Shown here: piece by piece, positions 13,384 to 25,870 of the stretch
Layout of the letters: every line of letters begins with the position of its first letter
Position numbering within the stretch: position 1 is the first letter of the stretch
Assembly (NCBI GenBank): GCA_009741485.1
Contig: CM019227.1
Location: 9,774,236 to 9,838,235 of the forward strand
Direction of reading: 5' to 3'
DNA: 64,000 bases
DNA from: Malurus cyaneus samueli
Lineage: Eukaryota; Chordata; Aves; Passeriformes; Maluridae
The notes under the pieces: generated by a model
Told to the model about the DNA's origin: nothing
The model's database searches: none
Seen by the model: the letters and a program-made list of their open reading frames with translations, nothing else
Position numbers and translations under genes: made by a program

Positions 13384-13413
13384 GGCTAATTACTGCATGC
13401 AGGCTAATTACTG
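13384..13413. promoter_or_regulatory. Tandem homeodomain-type motif (two ggctaattactg)
   Basis: An exact 12-mer, ggctaattactg, occurs twice at an 18-bp period (13,384-13,395 and 13,402-13,413), separated by a catgca-type spacer. TAATTA is the core recognised by many homeodomain proteins. The duplication is visible; function is inferred only. Confidence 0.3.
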
Positions 13414-16221
13414 GGTACCGGATGTCATTCCCAGCACCAAGAGGGAGCGCAGTGAAGGCTTTGAGCTCTGAGTTCAGGGTCTGGCTGTTGGGTTACCAGA
13501 GTTATCCTTTTGTGTGGTATGAAACACAGATTCGGGAACCAGTGATGCTCCTGGTACTCCCTGCAGAAAACCGGGTGTGTCTTCCCTCTCAATTAAACCT
13601 CGGGAATTGTGTTGTGTCAGCCCTGCAGAACCTCGAGTGCCACCCAGATAGCTGGAGCTTTGTCTCCACGGTGCTGCCTGACCTGTGCTATGCCCTGCAC
13701 AGCTTTCCTGCACTTTTCCTTTCCATTTTACTTAAATGAAGCCCTTCCTAACTGCTGTAGGAACACAGTCCACCACCGATACCAGCTACAGTGAATTTTC
13801 TTAACACAGCCCAGAGACTAACAAAGCCTAACCCTTGGCCTCTTCTACCTTTCACTTTCCCACCTCAGTTTTGTCTACACCAAATATTTAAGGCTTCTGA
13901 TCCAAACTTTGCACTGATCCACGCAATCAGAGGTCGCAGGGCCCAGTCTGTAAAGCCACTGACTTCATGTTTTCCCTCCGTAGGAGTAAAATAATGTTCC
14001 CACACTTCGATAGAAACCTTTGCTCTGCACAGATTTAATTCATTACTTATGAATCTCTGGCCAACGCCACTCTGCTCATGGCAGTGCCTCTCTACTTGCA
14101 GTCGCTTCCAGAATCTGGGAGGACAGGGAATCTTCTTTTTACTGTGAAGGAACTGAGACGGGATCCTGACTAATGGCTTCACCAACTCCTACTCATGTTA
14201 ACAGTTCTCTTCCAGAAAATCACCCAGGTAGCAATAACGAGCTGTCCTCTACAACTGTTTCACTGAGGGCTGGTCGGGAGCCAAGATATTTTCCAATGGA
14301 AACTCTTCTCCTAGGGAATCACTCTGCATCGTATTTCAGATCAGCGCTGCGTTTTGCTTTAGGGAATAGGAGATTTGTTTTTAATTGTGCTCTGCTTAGG
14401 TGTGAGGGCAGTTCTGTGATACAAATCACTGAGCATCCTGCTGGAATAATTTAGGAGACTGGAATGGCAGCAGCTCTGCCAACACCTAAAAGTGCCCAAA
14501 CTCCAAGCTGATGCTTTCTCAGGATTGCCTGCATCCCATGCAGGTCTCAGGTAAGAGCCACCCTTTCGCTGTGCCTGCACCAACCTGAGATCCCAAAGCT
14601 GGTACAGCAATACAAAACGTGAAAGGTGCCAGTTGACTGCTCTTTCCATATCCAAACTCCTCCTCTGCAAACTCACTCTTTCCAGAAAGCTTTCCAACCC
14701 TTTTTTTTCATCTGGGGAGGGGTGAAAGCCAACTCTGCTGAGGGCCAGCTCTGCAGTGCCAGCAGCCCGACACTGCCTGCACAGGCTCTGCAGAGCACAG
14801 ACCCTTTCACCAGGTCCCTGTGCCTCTAGGATCCGTCTGGGGGTCACAAGGCAGTCACCATCCTAAAAACCCTGTCCTCTTTTGGTGAAACAACTCAGCT
14901 TAAGCAGAGGAGTCTGAGGGAGCACAAAGCACAACAAAGAAGAGGCAATGTAGCTGCAACACTTTTCCTAGAGGCTCCACTCTGCATCCCATTGCGGTTT
15001 CCAGCTGCTCCCTCAGCTCTCCAAGCCCCAGGAGAGGAAATGTGACACACACACACTGTGTTGGGAGCACATGGCATGGAATGGGGCCCGTGATTATTGT
15101 TTTTATCACCCCACAGAGTGCCTGGCCCTGGCTGCAGAGCATGGCTGGACGGTTCCCTCCGCTCCCAAATAGTCAAGCAGCCCCTGCTCACAGAAGGGCC
15201 AGCACAGGAGCAACCCAGGAGGGAAAACCTGTGAACATTCCCAGAGTGACAGCAGCACGCTGGGTGCCAGCCCAGGGGCCAAGAGCATCCCTGCAAGGTG
15301 AGGCTTGTCTCCTGACAGCCCCACTCAAACACCCCATAGCCACAACACCCCACAGAGCTCCCTATGCACAGCCCACAGTCCCTGTGCCAACACCAGGAAA
15401 TGCTGCCCTGCCCCTGGAAATGTGGCACATGTGAGTATCAGCACTGGAAACAGGAACAGAACAGCTGGATTTTCCAAGCCACACGTGGGAAAGCTGCCTT
15501 GAACCCCAACACACGGAGAGGGACAAGAACAGGCACTTCTGTAGTGCTGCTTCGAGCAACATTTCTGCAACTACAAAAATACACAAAAGAAGAAGAATCG
15601 TAGGATTTTTTTTTTCCCAGCTCCCATCACGGTTTTAGGATAAGGGGATCATCCCCGCAGCTCACCACCCTGGGGCTGTGTCAGCGCAACCATCTCCCGG
15701 GACAGGACACAGATGCTTTCACCAACCTGCCCCAAACCAAAACCCGCAGCTCCGGCCCGGCCTCACTCCACCCCCTTGCCGAGGCGTGGTTTGAGAGAGA
15801 AACGCTCAGCTTTGGCCAACACAATCCGGCTGGGCTCTGCTTTCCCAGGCTTAGCTGTTCCTCGGGTTCCTCCCTCCGGAGGACTCAGCCCACACCCTGG
15901 GTCCTCTTTTTAGCGCGCCACTCCCACCGCTCCCGCAGCACGGAGCCTGTTTAACCCGTTCCCAACAGGACCGGAGCCCCCCGAACACAAGGACAGGGGG
16001 TTCCAGGAGCCCGTGCAAGCCCCTAGACCACGGGGAGCACGGGGAAAGAGGTGTCACTCGTGTCCCTGCAGGGAACGCTGCCGCTTTGCCCCTGGAGCCG
16101 TGCGGAGCCCGGAGCTGCAGCGCGGATCCTGCGGGAGCCAGGGCTCAGGGGCTGCCAGGGGATGTTGCAATGGAGCTGCGAAGAGGCCTTTGCTGGGGAT
16201 CTGCAAGGACCTCGGAGTCAC

Positions 16222-16470
16222 GGGATCACGGCGTGGGTTGGGTTGGAAGGGATTGTAAAGTCCATCCCGTGCCACCCCTGCCATGGGCAGGGACACCTTT
16301 CACTGTCCCAGGGTGCTCCAAGCCCTCTCCAGCCTGGCCTTGGACACTTCCAGCTTCTCCAAGCAGCCTCACAGGGAATAATTTCCTCCCAATATCGCAC
16401 CTAACCCTACCCTCTGGCAGTGGAAAACTATTCCCCCATGCCCTTGTCACAAGCCCCTCTCCAGCACTCC
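16222..16470 (-). repeat. CR1 LINE 3' fragment
   Basis: Antisense CR1: 'gggttgggttggaaggg', then 'gggtgctccaagccctc', 'cagcctggccttggac' and 'caatatcgcacctaaccc'. Confidence 0.87.
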
Positions 16471-17170
16471 TGTAGCTCTCTGAACGAGCAGAAGGTCTGC
16501 CCAAGAAGGTGGGCACAAGCTCTGGGAGGGCTACAAACCCCACCCTGGAAATGTCCCTTTCAAACCAAGTGCTTAGACTCTGTGACTTCATCCCAGACAC
16601 ACAAACTGCACCGCACAGAGCCCAGCGTGCTCCCTGACACACGGAGCTGGCAGAGAACACGCTGCCCAGCTGTCACCGGGAGAAACCAGGCCATGGAGTG
16701 GTGGCCAGGGACAATTCTGGATGAGCAGGAACAGGCTGGCTGAGCCGTGGCTTGACTCCAGAAGCTGTGTCAGTCCAGACTGTCCCACAGGCTGGTCACC
16801 AACGAGCTGTGGCCGGTGCTCCAGAGCAGCTGCCAGCACAGCTGGGCAGGAAAGAGAGCATCCCATGGGCACCCAGCCCTTCACTGCCACAGGGCACCCA
16901 CAGCCCCAGCCCATCCGAGCATCAGGGCCACACCCCAGCACCCAAAAACGCCGCAGGTGGGAGATCTGTCAGCACAGAGTGAATGAACATCGAGCCCTGC
17001 TGCCAACCCAGCCTATCACTGCCTTTGCACGGGCTGCTAATTAAATTCAACATGACAGCGGGTTAAACACAATCACACAGGACCATATGCCACGTCTGAG
17101 ACTTCACCACCGAGCTCAGTCAGGGAGGTTTCTCCAAGGCCTGATGCCAGGAAGCCAAAGAGATTTACCT

Positions 17171-17203
17171 GTTCCTAACCTGTTCCTAACCTGTTCCTAA
17201 CCT
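17171..17203. repeat. Three copies of an 11-bp repeat
   Basis: gttcctaacct is repeated three times without change. Confidence 0.85.
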
Positions 17204-17299
17204 GAGGGCATCTATTTTGCTGTTAATGCAGTAGAAACAGCTGACTGAGGTACATCCCACTTTAATTATCTGTGTTTTGCTTATCTGCACATTATCAAA

Positions 17300-17400
17300 C
17301 AGGATGTGATCTTTCGAGGGAAAATGAAGAGCTGGAAAGCTGAGGAAGTTTAGCCTGGAGAGAAGGTTGCATGGAGGGCTTACAGCACCTTCCTACAGTT
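17300..17400 (+). repeat. Degraded CR1 fragment
   Basis: 'agctgaggaagtttagcctg' followed by 'gagagaaggttgc' and 'acagcaccttcctacag' resembles the sense CR1 block that normally reads 'agcctggagaagagaaggct'. It is highly diverged. Confidence 0.45.
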
Positions 17401-20400
17401 CCTACAACACACTGCAAATGCTACAGCTTGCACGTTGCTGATGCTCTTCTGATGACAGCTATCCTTTAAATAAATGTGAATGGCAGCAATCACACGAGTT
17501 TTGCTTTTTGTGCCCTTTGCAAAGCAAGAAACTAACATTATGTTTCAATTGACATTTTTAGTTTTGGCAAACAGAGACGCCAACTTTGCTTCAGTGCCTA
17601 AGTAAAGAACAGAGATTCAATATGAAAAACGGGCTCATTCTTTACTGCAAAGGAAGGGAGAGCAATAAGGGCTGGTAAGGGCTGATGTGACACCCTCACC
17701 TTCCTTTGGGACGGCCAGTGACCTTGGGCAGAGCTTGTCCATACAGGCAACTGTAGGGGAGCATGGCTGGCAGCTCTGCAGCCACTGCAGCTTTCCAGCC
17801 TTGGAGCCACATTTCAGCAAGGGCTGGAGAGAAGGGAGGGCTGGTGGAGAGGGAGAGAAGGGTGGTTGGATGTGGGGGGAGAGAAGGGTGGGCTGATGAG
17901 CAGCAGCAGCAGCCATTCCTCTGAACAGCAACAGCGCCGTGAGCGCAGCCCGGCAGCGGAGCTGCCAACTTTCCACTGTGGAAGGGACGGAAAATTTCTC
18001 TTTGAGCCTGACAGTGACTGCCTAAAATCGTGCTGTTGGCCATGGAGGGGCTAATTCACAAGTGCTGTGTCCCCCAAAACCCACCCTATTCCCCACACTC
18101 CTCCACACACTCTCCTCACAGTAAGAGCAAATATCCAAGCAGCTCGCAGCCCGCTCCACCCTGGCACTGGAATGCACGGCTTTGCTCCCGAGCTGTCCTT
18201 CTTCCCCTGCTCACTTTGTTATTCACTTACTACGACTCAGATAAATGTTTGGGGACATATGGAGTAAATAAAATACAAAATCAAGCTGAACTGCAATGAT
18301 CAATCAAAGGACAACAAAGCCTGGAGAAACGGAGAAAGGATGACGCAGAGACGCGTTATGGAAACCACAGCGTGGAAAACGCAGCATGACAAGAGATAAA
18401 ACAAGGAATCCCATTAAATGGGATAAAAGGCAGAGAAGCATTAACAAACCATATGAGTTCTACCTTCTGAGTGAGTGGTTTTCTTCTAAATCCACTCTTT
18501 GTGAGAGCAGAATGAAAGCAGCTGAGCGAAACGCAAGAGACCTGCCAGGGGCTTGCCAGCAGAAGAGCAGGATCAGCTCTCACTTTCACTCCAGCAAGTA
18601 AAAAGCAACACACAGAAACTTAAAAACCTTCACACCACCACAAAACTTCAAAATTTTCAGGGAAAAATCAGTGTCAACAGTGCACAGGAAAAAACACACC
18701 AGGTGTCAGAGGAACCCCAGCAGGTTCCAGCAACAGCCTTCCGAGATGTTCAATTACAGTTTTTTAACATGAGGGCTTTTGTCACTACCAGGGTCTGCAG
18801 ATATGGCTGCACCACGCTGCAGATCACAAAAGTGAGACACGTTGATGTTGCTCAGGATTATTGAGGTGCAATTTTTGCCACAGAGCAGGAACACCTTCAA
18901 ATCCACCTCTCCGGTGGATGTCTGCTCCTCCTGAGCAAGACATTTTTATTAACACACTTCGAAACTCCACTAAAAAAAAAGCCAAAGTTTTAATTTTTAA
19001 AAAAGTTTCTCAGTCGTGGGAACAGCACTGAGACTTCTCTGAAGCTTTAGGAAGGAGCACAATAAACAACCCAGCCCTCTCTACCGCCAGAGCTCGTTCT
19101 GTTCTGACACACCAGCACAGAATCGCCTCCTTGTTCACACTCAAACTGGGGCTACAAGTTGCTCATGGGACTGGTCCTTCCACAGGCTGAATGAATCTCG
19201 TTGGCAAAATATTTATCTAGCACCTCATTTGGGTCTTTCTCCCGCTCCAAAATTTCTTACAAAAGAGAAACGCAGCCTTGTTTTCGCTGGGATATGGCTT
19301 CCTACAAGAATGACATTCCAGGCTGTCTCAGTTTTTTCTAGGAACAGCAATAGAGCTATTTTGCTTTTGTGGCCTGGACACTACTGTACAGACACTCTAC
19401 TGCTTGTGGGTTTACCTGAATTAGATTTTAATTTAAACTGGATTTTCTTTTTCCCCTGATGGCTTTTGAAGACACCTCAAGCCTTGAAAAGGCTTTTCCT
19501 GCATCACGTAATAATATGAAAATCTACCAATCGTTGCTGACTCCTGAAATTTAAAATATCACAGACTGCAGGTTCCTGAAACACAGGATCTGTTTATCTT
19601 AAGATTTATTTAGGTGAAGTCACAGGCTAGGTAGTGCAACCCCAAGGCTCACTGCCAAATCCACTAAAATCCCCACTGGGTTTTGGATGAAAGTTCTGAC
19701 CCCCAAATTTGCTTCTGCAGGAGCTTAGCGATAGCAGAGCTCCTCTGACCCCAGCTTCTCCTTCTCACCCATCCACAAATACTATTCCATGCTAATGAGG
19801 GGAAAATAAGGGAGTTTCAACTCTCCTCCTTTTACACCGAGATTCTAATTTCCACTTCAAACCTGCCACGACACTGAAGATGCGTCAGAAAGAACCAGTG
19901 CTTGCAAGGGAAAGCTGGAAAACCTCGATGAGGTTTATTTCCAGTTCAGGAATGAAAGAAGCGATGAAAGCTCAAGAAACAGCTCAGGCTCAAATAAATG
20001 CGAACAAAATCCGGTAGCGCTGAGAGCAAAGCACTTGAAAAGAGATGGATCAGAGCACTCCTCGGATGGAGGGGCTCAGAAGTGCAAATGCTGCCACTCA
20101 AAGCGCGTTGCTCCTCCAGTTCAGCTTCGCGTGTTGCGCACTGCGGATTATTTGGAAAAACAGACTTTGCTCCTGGTTCCAGCCAGACTTTGCGTTACAC
20201 TTCAAGAACCCGACTCTGGCGATGGGAAGGGGCCAATATTCCCATTTGGTCTGCCTGGAGACCGCTTCCAGCGAGGTATGTGGTGTCTGAGAGCAGCAGA
20301 GCCCATTTCCTTAGTGATTCTTTGGATGGGACATTTCCCCGCGCTCCTGGTAACTGCGTGGCCGCAGTTGGCATTCGTTTCCTCAGAGCTGCTCCGTCTA

Positions 20401-22099
20401 AAACGTCGGATACAAGAGGAATTCATTTCCTAGGCCTTATTTGTACAGCCAGAAATATGGAATCACAGTTGCCGAGTGCAGCTGCGAGCACACGCCTGAG
20501 CAGGGTCCGGGAATTCTGGCGTTGGGAATTTACAGAACTCGGCCTTCCTAAAGGCTGTTTTCATTTCAGAATATTTAATTTTTTTAAAGGGTTTGTTGGG
20601 ATATCACAAAATATATTTTCCTCTAATGAGAGAATAGATAAATGTTATTTATCTGTCAGTGTTCAACAAAGGGAATGTGATATTAATTGCATAACCTCAC
20701 TGTGCCATGAGCCACAGTCCCTCTCATCCCAATGAAATGAGAAATGGATCTGTAAATTCTTCACTGTTACAACGATGGGGTGAGTACACCTGCATTCTCT
20801 GCCAACACCAGGAGGCCAAACGGGGCACAAAACCTGAGAGAAACCCACTTCAGCTCACCTCACCCCAGCCCTCTGAACAGGACCAGCACACGTTTTCAGC
20901 TGCTGCACACACAGGACGAGCTGCCTGACAAAGACAACTCTGCACCCTGAATTCCAAACACAACCAGCCCTCGGCAGAGCACAGCCCTGAGCCCCACACA
21001 AACACTTCTCCTGGGATCAGAACAAGGTGCCACCAACACCATCCGTTGCCCCAGCAGATTGCCCCTTCCCACGGTTTTATTCACCTGTAAGAGCTTTATG
21101 TCCCATTTCCATCTGTCACTGCACAACATCTAATCCAAAATGTTCTGGGACCTTTTACAACTTAGCGCCTCTGAACAACAATAACATAGTCTCAAACACT
21201 TACTACCAAAATTAACAACCACAGAAACACATTCTAATAGCCCCAAGTCTTCCAAAGGCCAAATAAAGGACTGATCATCACAGCCTTCAGGAGGCTGCTC
21301 TACAGTGACCAGCGAGGAGCTGGCAGGTTCCACCTCTGTCACAGCCTCGGGAGCTGCAGATCCTCACCTCAAACCAACAACAGATAACACAAATCCAGAA
21401 TCTCCTTAATAAAAAACAGTCTTTTCCAGTAAGGGACTTTCTGCAACAAACAACAGCTGGTTTGTTTGCAAAAGTCTAAATATATCTAGTAAGAAAAGAG
21501 CTGGAAAACACCTTGGGTTTATATGTGCACATTTTCCTGAAGTTAGTCCAGACACAGCCTGCAAAACCTACAATTTATGTTGACTTTGGTACTCCACAAC
21601 TTCTGCAGTATCTCTGTATTGACGCTAAAAAGTGGAGGCTTAGTTAAAAATATCCAGATAGAAAAGCAGACCTTTAATGCAATGAAATACCACCAGAAAT
21701 TAGTTCATGTGAGATTTATCCACTGCGCCGGGCCCCACGTCATCTCTTTTATATGAATCACTCGATGCTTTTGTCTCGTCAAGAACTGAAAAGTTGCTCC
21801 CTACGGGAAACCAAACTTTTTCTCTACGTCTGTTTTTTGCGTCACGCAGTAAGTTTATTTCAGTGACAGAGCACATGGACCATTCCAGTGCCCCTCCACG
21901 GAACGCGCCCGATTGATCTTCCCAAAACAACACCACCATCCAGAAACAAACACATCTGTCATCCCATCCCAGCGCTTCCACGGAGAAATGTTTGTTACTC
22001 GTTAGCTGCGTCTCTCGGATTTTCTCTAAAGACTGCTCAACCCCCACCCAACCGCTCGCTCCCGCACACCCTCCTCTTGTTATTCCCCAAGAACCTCCC

Positions 22100-22800
22100 A
22101 AACCAAACTCCGGGCACGGAACCTCCCGCTCCATCCCCCCCGGCGGAGCTCCGCGGTTACCAGCTCCGGTTTGGGCTGACCGCGGGCGGTGCTCGGCCCC
22201 TCTCCCCCCGTGCCGGTGCCCGGTACTCACAGCGCGGTGGCGGCGGGGGGCACGGCGCGCCCCAGGGCGTCCACGCCGCGGGCCGAGCAGTTGACGGCGC
22301 AGGCGGGCGCGGCGCAGGCACGCCGGGGCGCAGGGCGGCAGGCGGGGGCCGGGGTCGCGGCGAGCCCCCCGCACAGCAGCGAGCAGAGCAGGCACCAGCC
22401 GGGCAGCGGCAGCGCGCCGCGGGGGCGCCATGTTTGCGCTGTGCTCCGGTGTCTCCATTTCCAAAGGCATCTCTCCCTACGGGCATGGCATGGCCCGGCG
22501 CGCCGCCGCCTCCCGGCCGCCCGCCCGCCGCTCCGCCGCCTCAGCGCCCGCCCGCATGGCCCGCCCCTGGGGCCCCGCTCGCCGCGCTGACAGCCCCGGC
22601 CCGGCCCGCGCCGCTCGGCTCTGCTGCTCCCCCGGCCGCGGCCGCCCCCGCTCCGCCTCCCCTCCGGCGGAAACAGGCGCCGCTCCAGCCCGCTCCAGCC
22701 GCCCGCCCGGCCCCCCGCTCCGCCGCACCGCGGCACCCCGGCACGGCACGGGATGGGAGGAGGGCAGCGTGCGGGGGGACACGGGGGACAAGGGCTGTCC
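22100..22800 (-). promoter_or_regulatory. PKD1: PKD1 CpG island and promoter region
   Basis: Dense CpG and GC-rich sequence covers exon 1 and about 350 bases upstream of the ATG (22,432-22,780). I see no TATA box. The transcription start cannot be placed by eye. The exon is inside the island, which is the usual arrangement for this gene. Confidence 0.7.
22231..22431 (-). CDS. PKD1: PKD1 (polycystin-1) exon 1, start and signal peptide
   Basis: Polycystin-1 is a very large membrane protein of primary cilia and cell junctions that works with polycystin-2. Exon 1 encodes its signal peptide and the start of the cysteine-rich cap of the leucine-rich repeats. On the minus strand the frame entering the donor (GT at 22,230; gtgagt) ends VNCSARGVDALG then PPAATAL, closely matching human VNCSGRG and PADATAL. 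It also ends two bases into a codon, as I recall for the human exon. Before this come a cysteine-rich segment and a hydrophobic leader containing WCLLCSLLCGGLAA. The natural ATG at 22,431-22,429 (MAPPR) is one base out of frame with all this. Deleting one base, for example in the G5 run at 22,421-22,425, would join them. Only this exon is in the window. The gene identity is sure; the start codon is less so. Confidence 0.85.
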
Positions 22801-22834
22801 TGGGGCATTGGGAGAGCACGGGGGGCCCGGAAGA

Positions 22835-23340
22835 AGGAAGATCCCGTGGGGAAGGGGTGTCCCGGGGGGCAGGCGGGATCTCTGTCCTGGGAACAGGGGT
22901 GTCCCGTGGGGCAGGCGGGATCTCTGTCCTGGGAACAGCCGGGATCCCGTGGGCAGGCGGGATCTCTGTCCGGGAACAGCCGGGATCCCGTGGGGGGGGT
23001 GTCCCGGGGGGCAGGCGGGATCTCTGTGCCTGGAACAGCCGGGATCCCGTGGGGAAGGGGTGTCCCGGGGGGCAGGCGGGATCTCTATCCCGGGAACAGG
23101 GGGATCCCGTGGGGAAGGGGTGTCCCGGGGGCAGGGGTATCACAAAGGTGTCCCGGAGCACGGGGATCCCGTGGGACGCGAAGATCCCGGGGTACAGGTT
23201 TATCCCCGGGGGTAGGGGGATTCCGGGAGGCAGGGGCCATCTCGGGGAACATGGGCATCCTGAGGATAGAAGCATCCCAAGAAGCAGCGGCATCCCGGGG
23301 ACCGGAGCATCTCGGGGACAGGGATCCCAGGAAACAAGGA
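22835..23340. repeat. GC-rich VNTR (60-bp and 40-bp units) next to the PKD1 promoter
   Basis: Units beginning 'gatcccgtgggg' recur at about 22,840, 22,904, 22,943, 22,983, 23,043, 23,103 and 23,165. Full units are about 60 bp and contain 'aaggggtgtcccgggg' and 'gcaggcgggatctctgtc'. Two units are about 40 bp and lack the first of these blocks. Copies decay towards 23,340. The plus strand is rich in G-runs. Confidence 0.9.
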
Positions 23341-25727
23341 TTGTCCCTGTGGGGGCAGCTCAGAAAGCGGGCAGGGCAGACAGTGCAGCAGGGAATTGTC
23401 TCACAATGCCTGGGCACACAGGGCAGTGGGCACCAGGACCCACCTGAGTGCCCTCGAAGGTCTCAGCACCCCGTTCCCGTGGCTGGTGCCATTCCCAAGG
23501 GCAGTAGGATCCAGCCAGAACTGCAGGGTACGGGATGTGTTACACACCTGTGGCACAGCAGGTAGCTCAGGCACCTTGGAGAGAGAGGAAGAACAAGGCA
23601 GGCACCCTCCAGTGCATTTTTTTTTACCATTAAACATAGCAAATCTATCAGTTTCAAGTGACAATTTCAAGTGACCATTTCAATGTTATTTTCACCTTTC
23701 ACTGGTCACTGGCTGTGGCTCACACCTGGTGAGATCAATCCATCATCCTACAACAGTTCCTCGGGGAGCTGAATTATTTCTGATTTAAAGTGATTAAAAA
23801 TATATAACTAAAATAAAATCTCCATACAACTAAATGACACATCATTACAGAGGGTATCTCCCCAAAACCAGCCCCATTTGGAAGAGGTGGAACAGCTGTG
23901 ACAGCTAATTATTGCACCCTCATTTTTTGGTGTTTCACATGTGCTGTGTTTTCTCAGGAAAGAGGAGGGTTAGCCACGGTGACGGTTTGGTTTTGAATCA
24001 TGTAGGATTTTTTTAAGGCACTTGTGATTTTGGGTGTGTGGGATTCTCTAAGGAACCAGGGAATGACCCATCGGCACTGGGTGTGCATTCACTGTGGGTT
24101 ATGAATCCCAGAATCATTTCACTTCTGGCTCTACCCAGTGGGACTGATCCAGGATGCTCCTGATCCAACGGTCTGTAAGGACCTGTGGGATTTTAGCTAT
24201 GGAATTGTCTTGCTGGGGCTCTTGCCTCCTGTATGCAAACTCTGAGCAAACCTGAAATACAAAGCCTGACAGCATCCAACCCCACTCCTTGGCATGATGT
24301 TTAATGTATGTGAGAATTTACTTTCCAAAAACATTTTGTGCCTTGAATTTTGGGTTTGAAATGTGCGTGAAAGATACATCATCCCTTGCATGATGTATTG
24401 TGCCCAAAATAGCTGCGTGGTTACTACTTCCTCATGTGACTACAATATATTTATTTCCGCTCCCTCAATTGAAAATTGCTTTTTTTAGGGTTTTTTTCCC
24501 CCATTTCTTTTGTACTGATGCCCATATTTTTTTTCAGATAACAGCAAGAGAAAAATATCCTGTGTGTGGATTGTAATCTGTAGATTAGCTGGTTAATGGA
24601 ATCCAGCTGATGGGATGAAGTTAAGGGCTCTCCCCCAAAAGCCAGGGCTGCCAAGCTCTAATGAGGGCAATGAGCAAGGAAATACTTGAGTGAGTGTGCA
24701 AGGAGAGAGCAAACCTCGACATGGCGAGAAAATCATTTGTTCACATCAAATCACATTTTTTGATCTTGGAGGAAAATCTTGCCGCTGAGCTGGGATGGGT
24801 TTTAAAACAGCAGCTGCAGAAAATGATGGAAATGGAAAATGTACTCTGGGGTTGGGAGGCTGCTGCTGACTGCGAGGCTGGGAATGGCTCGTTGTGGGGA
24901 AGGGATTCTGCTGGTTCCTCCCACTGGCAAGGAGCAGGAGAGTTTCTCAACACTGTTTACTTGAAGCAGAATTAGAACCCCAGTGCAGAGGGTGTTAATT
25001 CTCCCCGTCCTGCATGCAGGCACCCAGCACATTGCAGATGTACCAAGCTCAGCAAAACGTGACAGAGCTGTGGCTGACCAGGAATGTCCCTGCTGCCTCC
25101 GGGTCCTCCAGCCAGATCCCAAAACCACTATGGATGGCTTTGGACAGCCCTGGAACCCTGCAGTAACCCCTCTCCAGTGCTCATTTCCTCACATGAAACA
25201 GGGTTTTGCCCTTGCAGCGCTGGTTGCAGGTCCATGAGCAGTCAGGACAGGTATCTTGTTGTCCAGGTGTGTTCCTGGCCCATAGAGGGAAAATTCTGTG
25301 CAGGTGGAGATTGGACTGGAGCCAGGAGGGCTGAGCCAGGACAGGGAGCCTTCTGCCATCAGCAGCATCCACCCACTGTACCTCACGTGTGGCTTGAAAA
25401 AGGCTGGAAAAATGCCCCACTTGACCTCTGTATTCCCTCACCAAGAGCTGTGGGCCCTTGGAGAGCAGCTGTATTTATAGATGGTCGCAGAGCTCTGTTT
25501 GCTGTTATTTCCCTGCTTAGAAAGAACCCTCACGTGGTGGAAGGAGCGCGGTTTGTGCTCAGCAAGTGTCTGGGGGAGAGATCTCTCCAAGTGGGAATGG
25601 GATCCAGGTACCCCATAGGAGCCGAGGGTCCCTGTTTGTCCCGGGAGGAGGTGGCTGTCTCCATTCCTGCAGATGGCTGCTCTGTAGCTGCATTTTGTGC
25701 CCCCTCTTAGCTGTGTGATCATTGGAT

Positions 25728-25870
25728 CATGGAATTGTTCAGGCTGGGAAAGAGCTCCACGACCACCGAGTGCCACCATTCCCCCAGCACTGCCGAGCCC
25801 GCCACTAACCCGTGTCCCCAAGTGCCACACCCACACGTCTGTTAAATCCCCCCAGGGTTGGGATTGCACC
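25728..25870 (-). repeat. CR1 LINE tail fragment
   Basis: 'tcatggaattgttcaggctg', then 'accgagtgccaccattcc' and 'aagtgccacacccacacg', an antisense CR1 subtype. Confidence 0.75.

Larger units (their letters stand above)
1..22230 (-). other. PKD1: PKD1 intron 1 (partial, runs off the window)
   Basis: The splice donor of PKD1 exon 1 lies at 22,230 on the minus strand, so everything to its left is downstream in the gene. I found no reading frame resembling the next PKD1 exons, which encode leucine-rich repeats, so I read this as a single intron of at least 22 kb. Human PKD1 also has a large first intron of roughly 17 kb. It holds CR1 fragments, a CR1 ORF2 relic, small tandem repeats, and unique AT-rich stretches (for example 7.1-7.4, 9.7-10.5, 13.1-13.4, 18.3-19.7 and 20.5-21.7 kb). 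The open frames here lack domain similarity, splice context or compositional support. A short exon of about 72 bp could be missed by eye. Confidence 0.72.

Noticed and set aside
21888..23447. 519-codon plus-strand open frame
   Set aside because: It runs antisense through PKD1 exon 1, its CpG island and the GC-rich VNTR. The peptide is Ala/Pro/Gly/Arg-rich and then repetitive, a by-product of few stops in GC-rich and tandem sequence.
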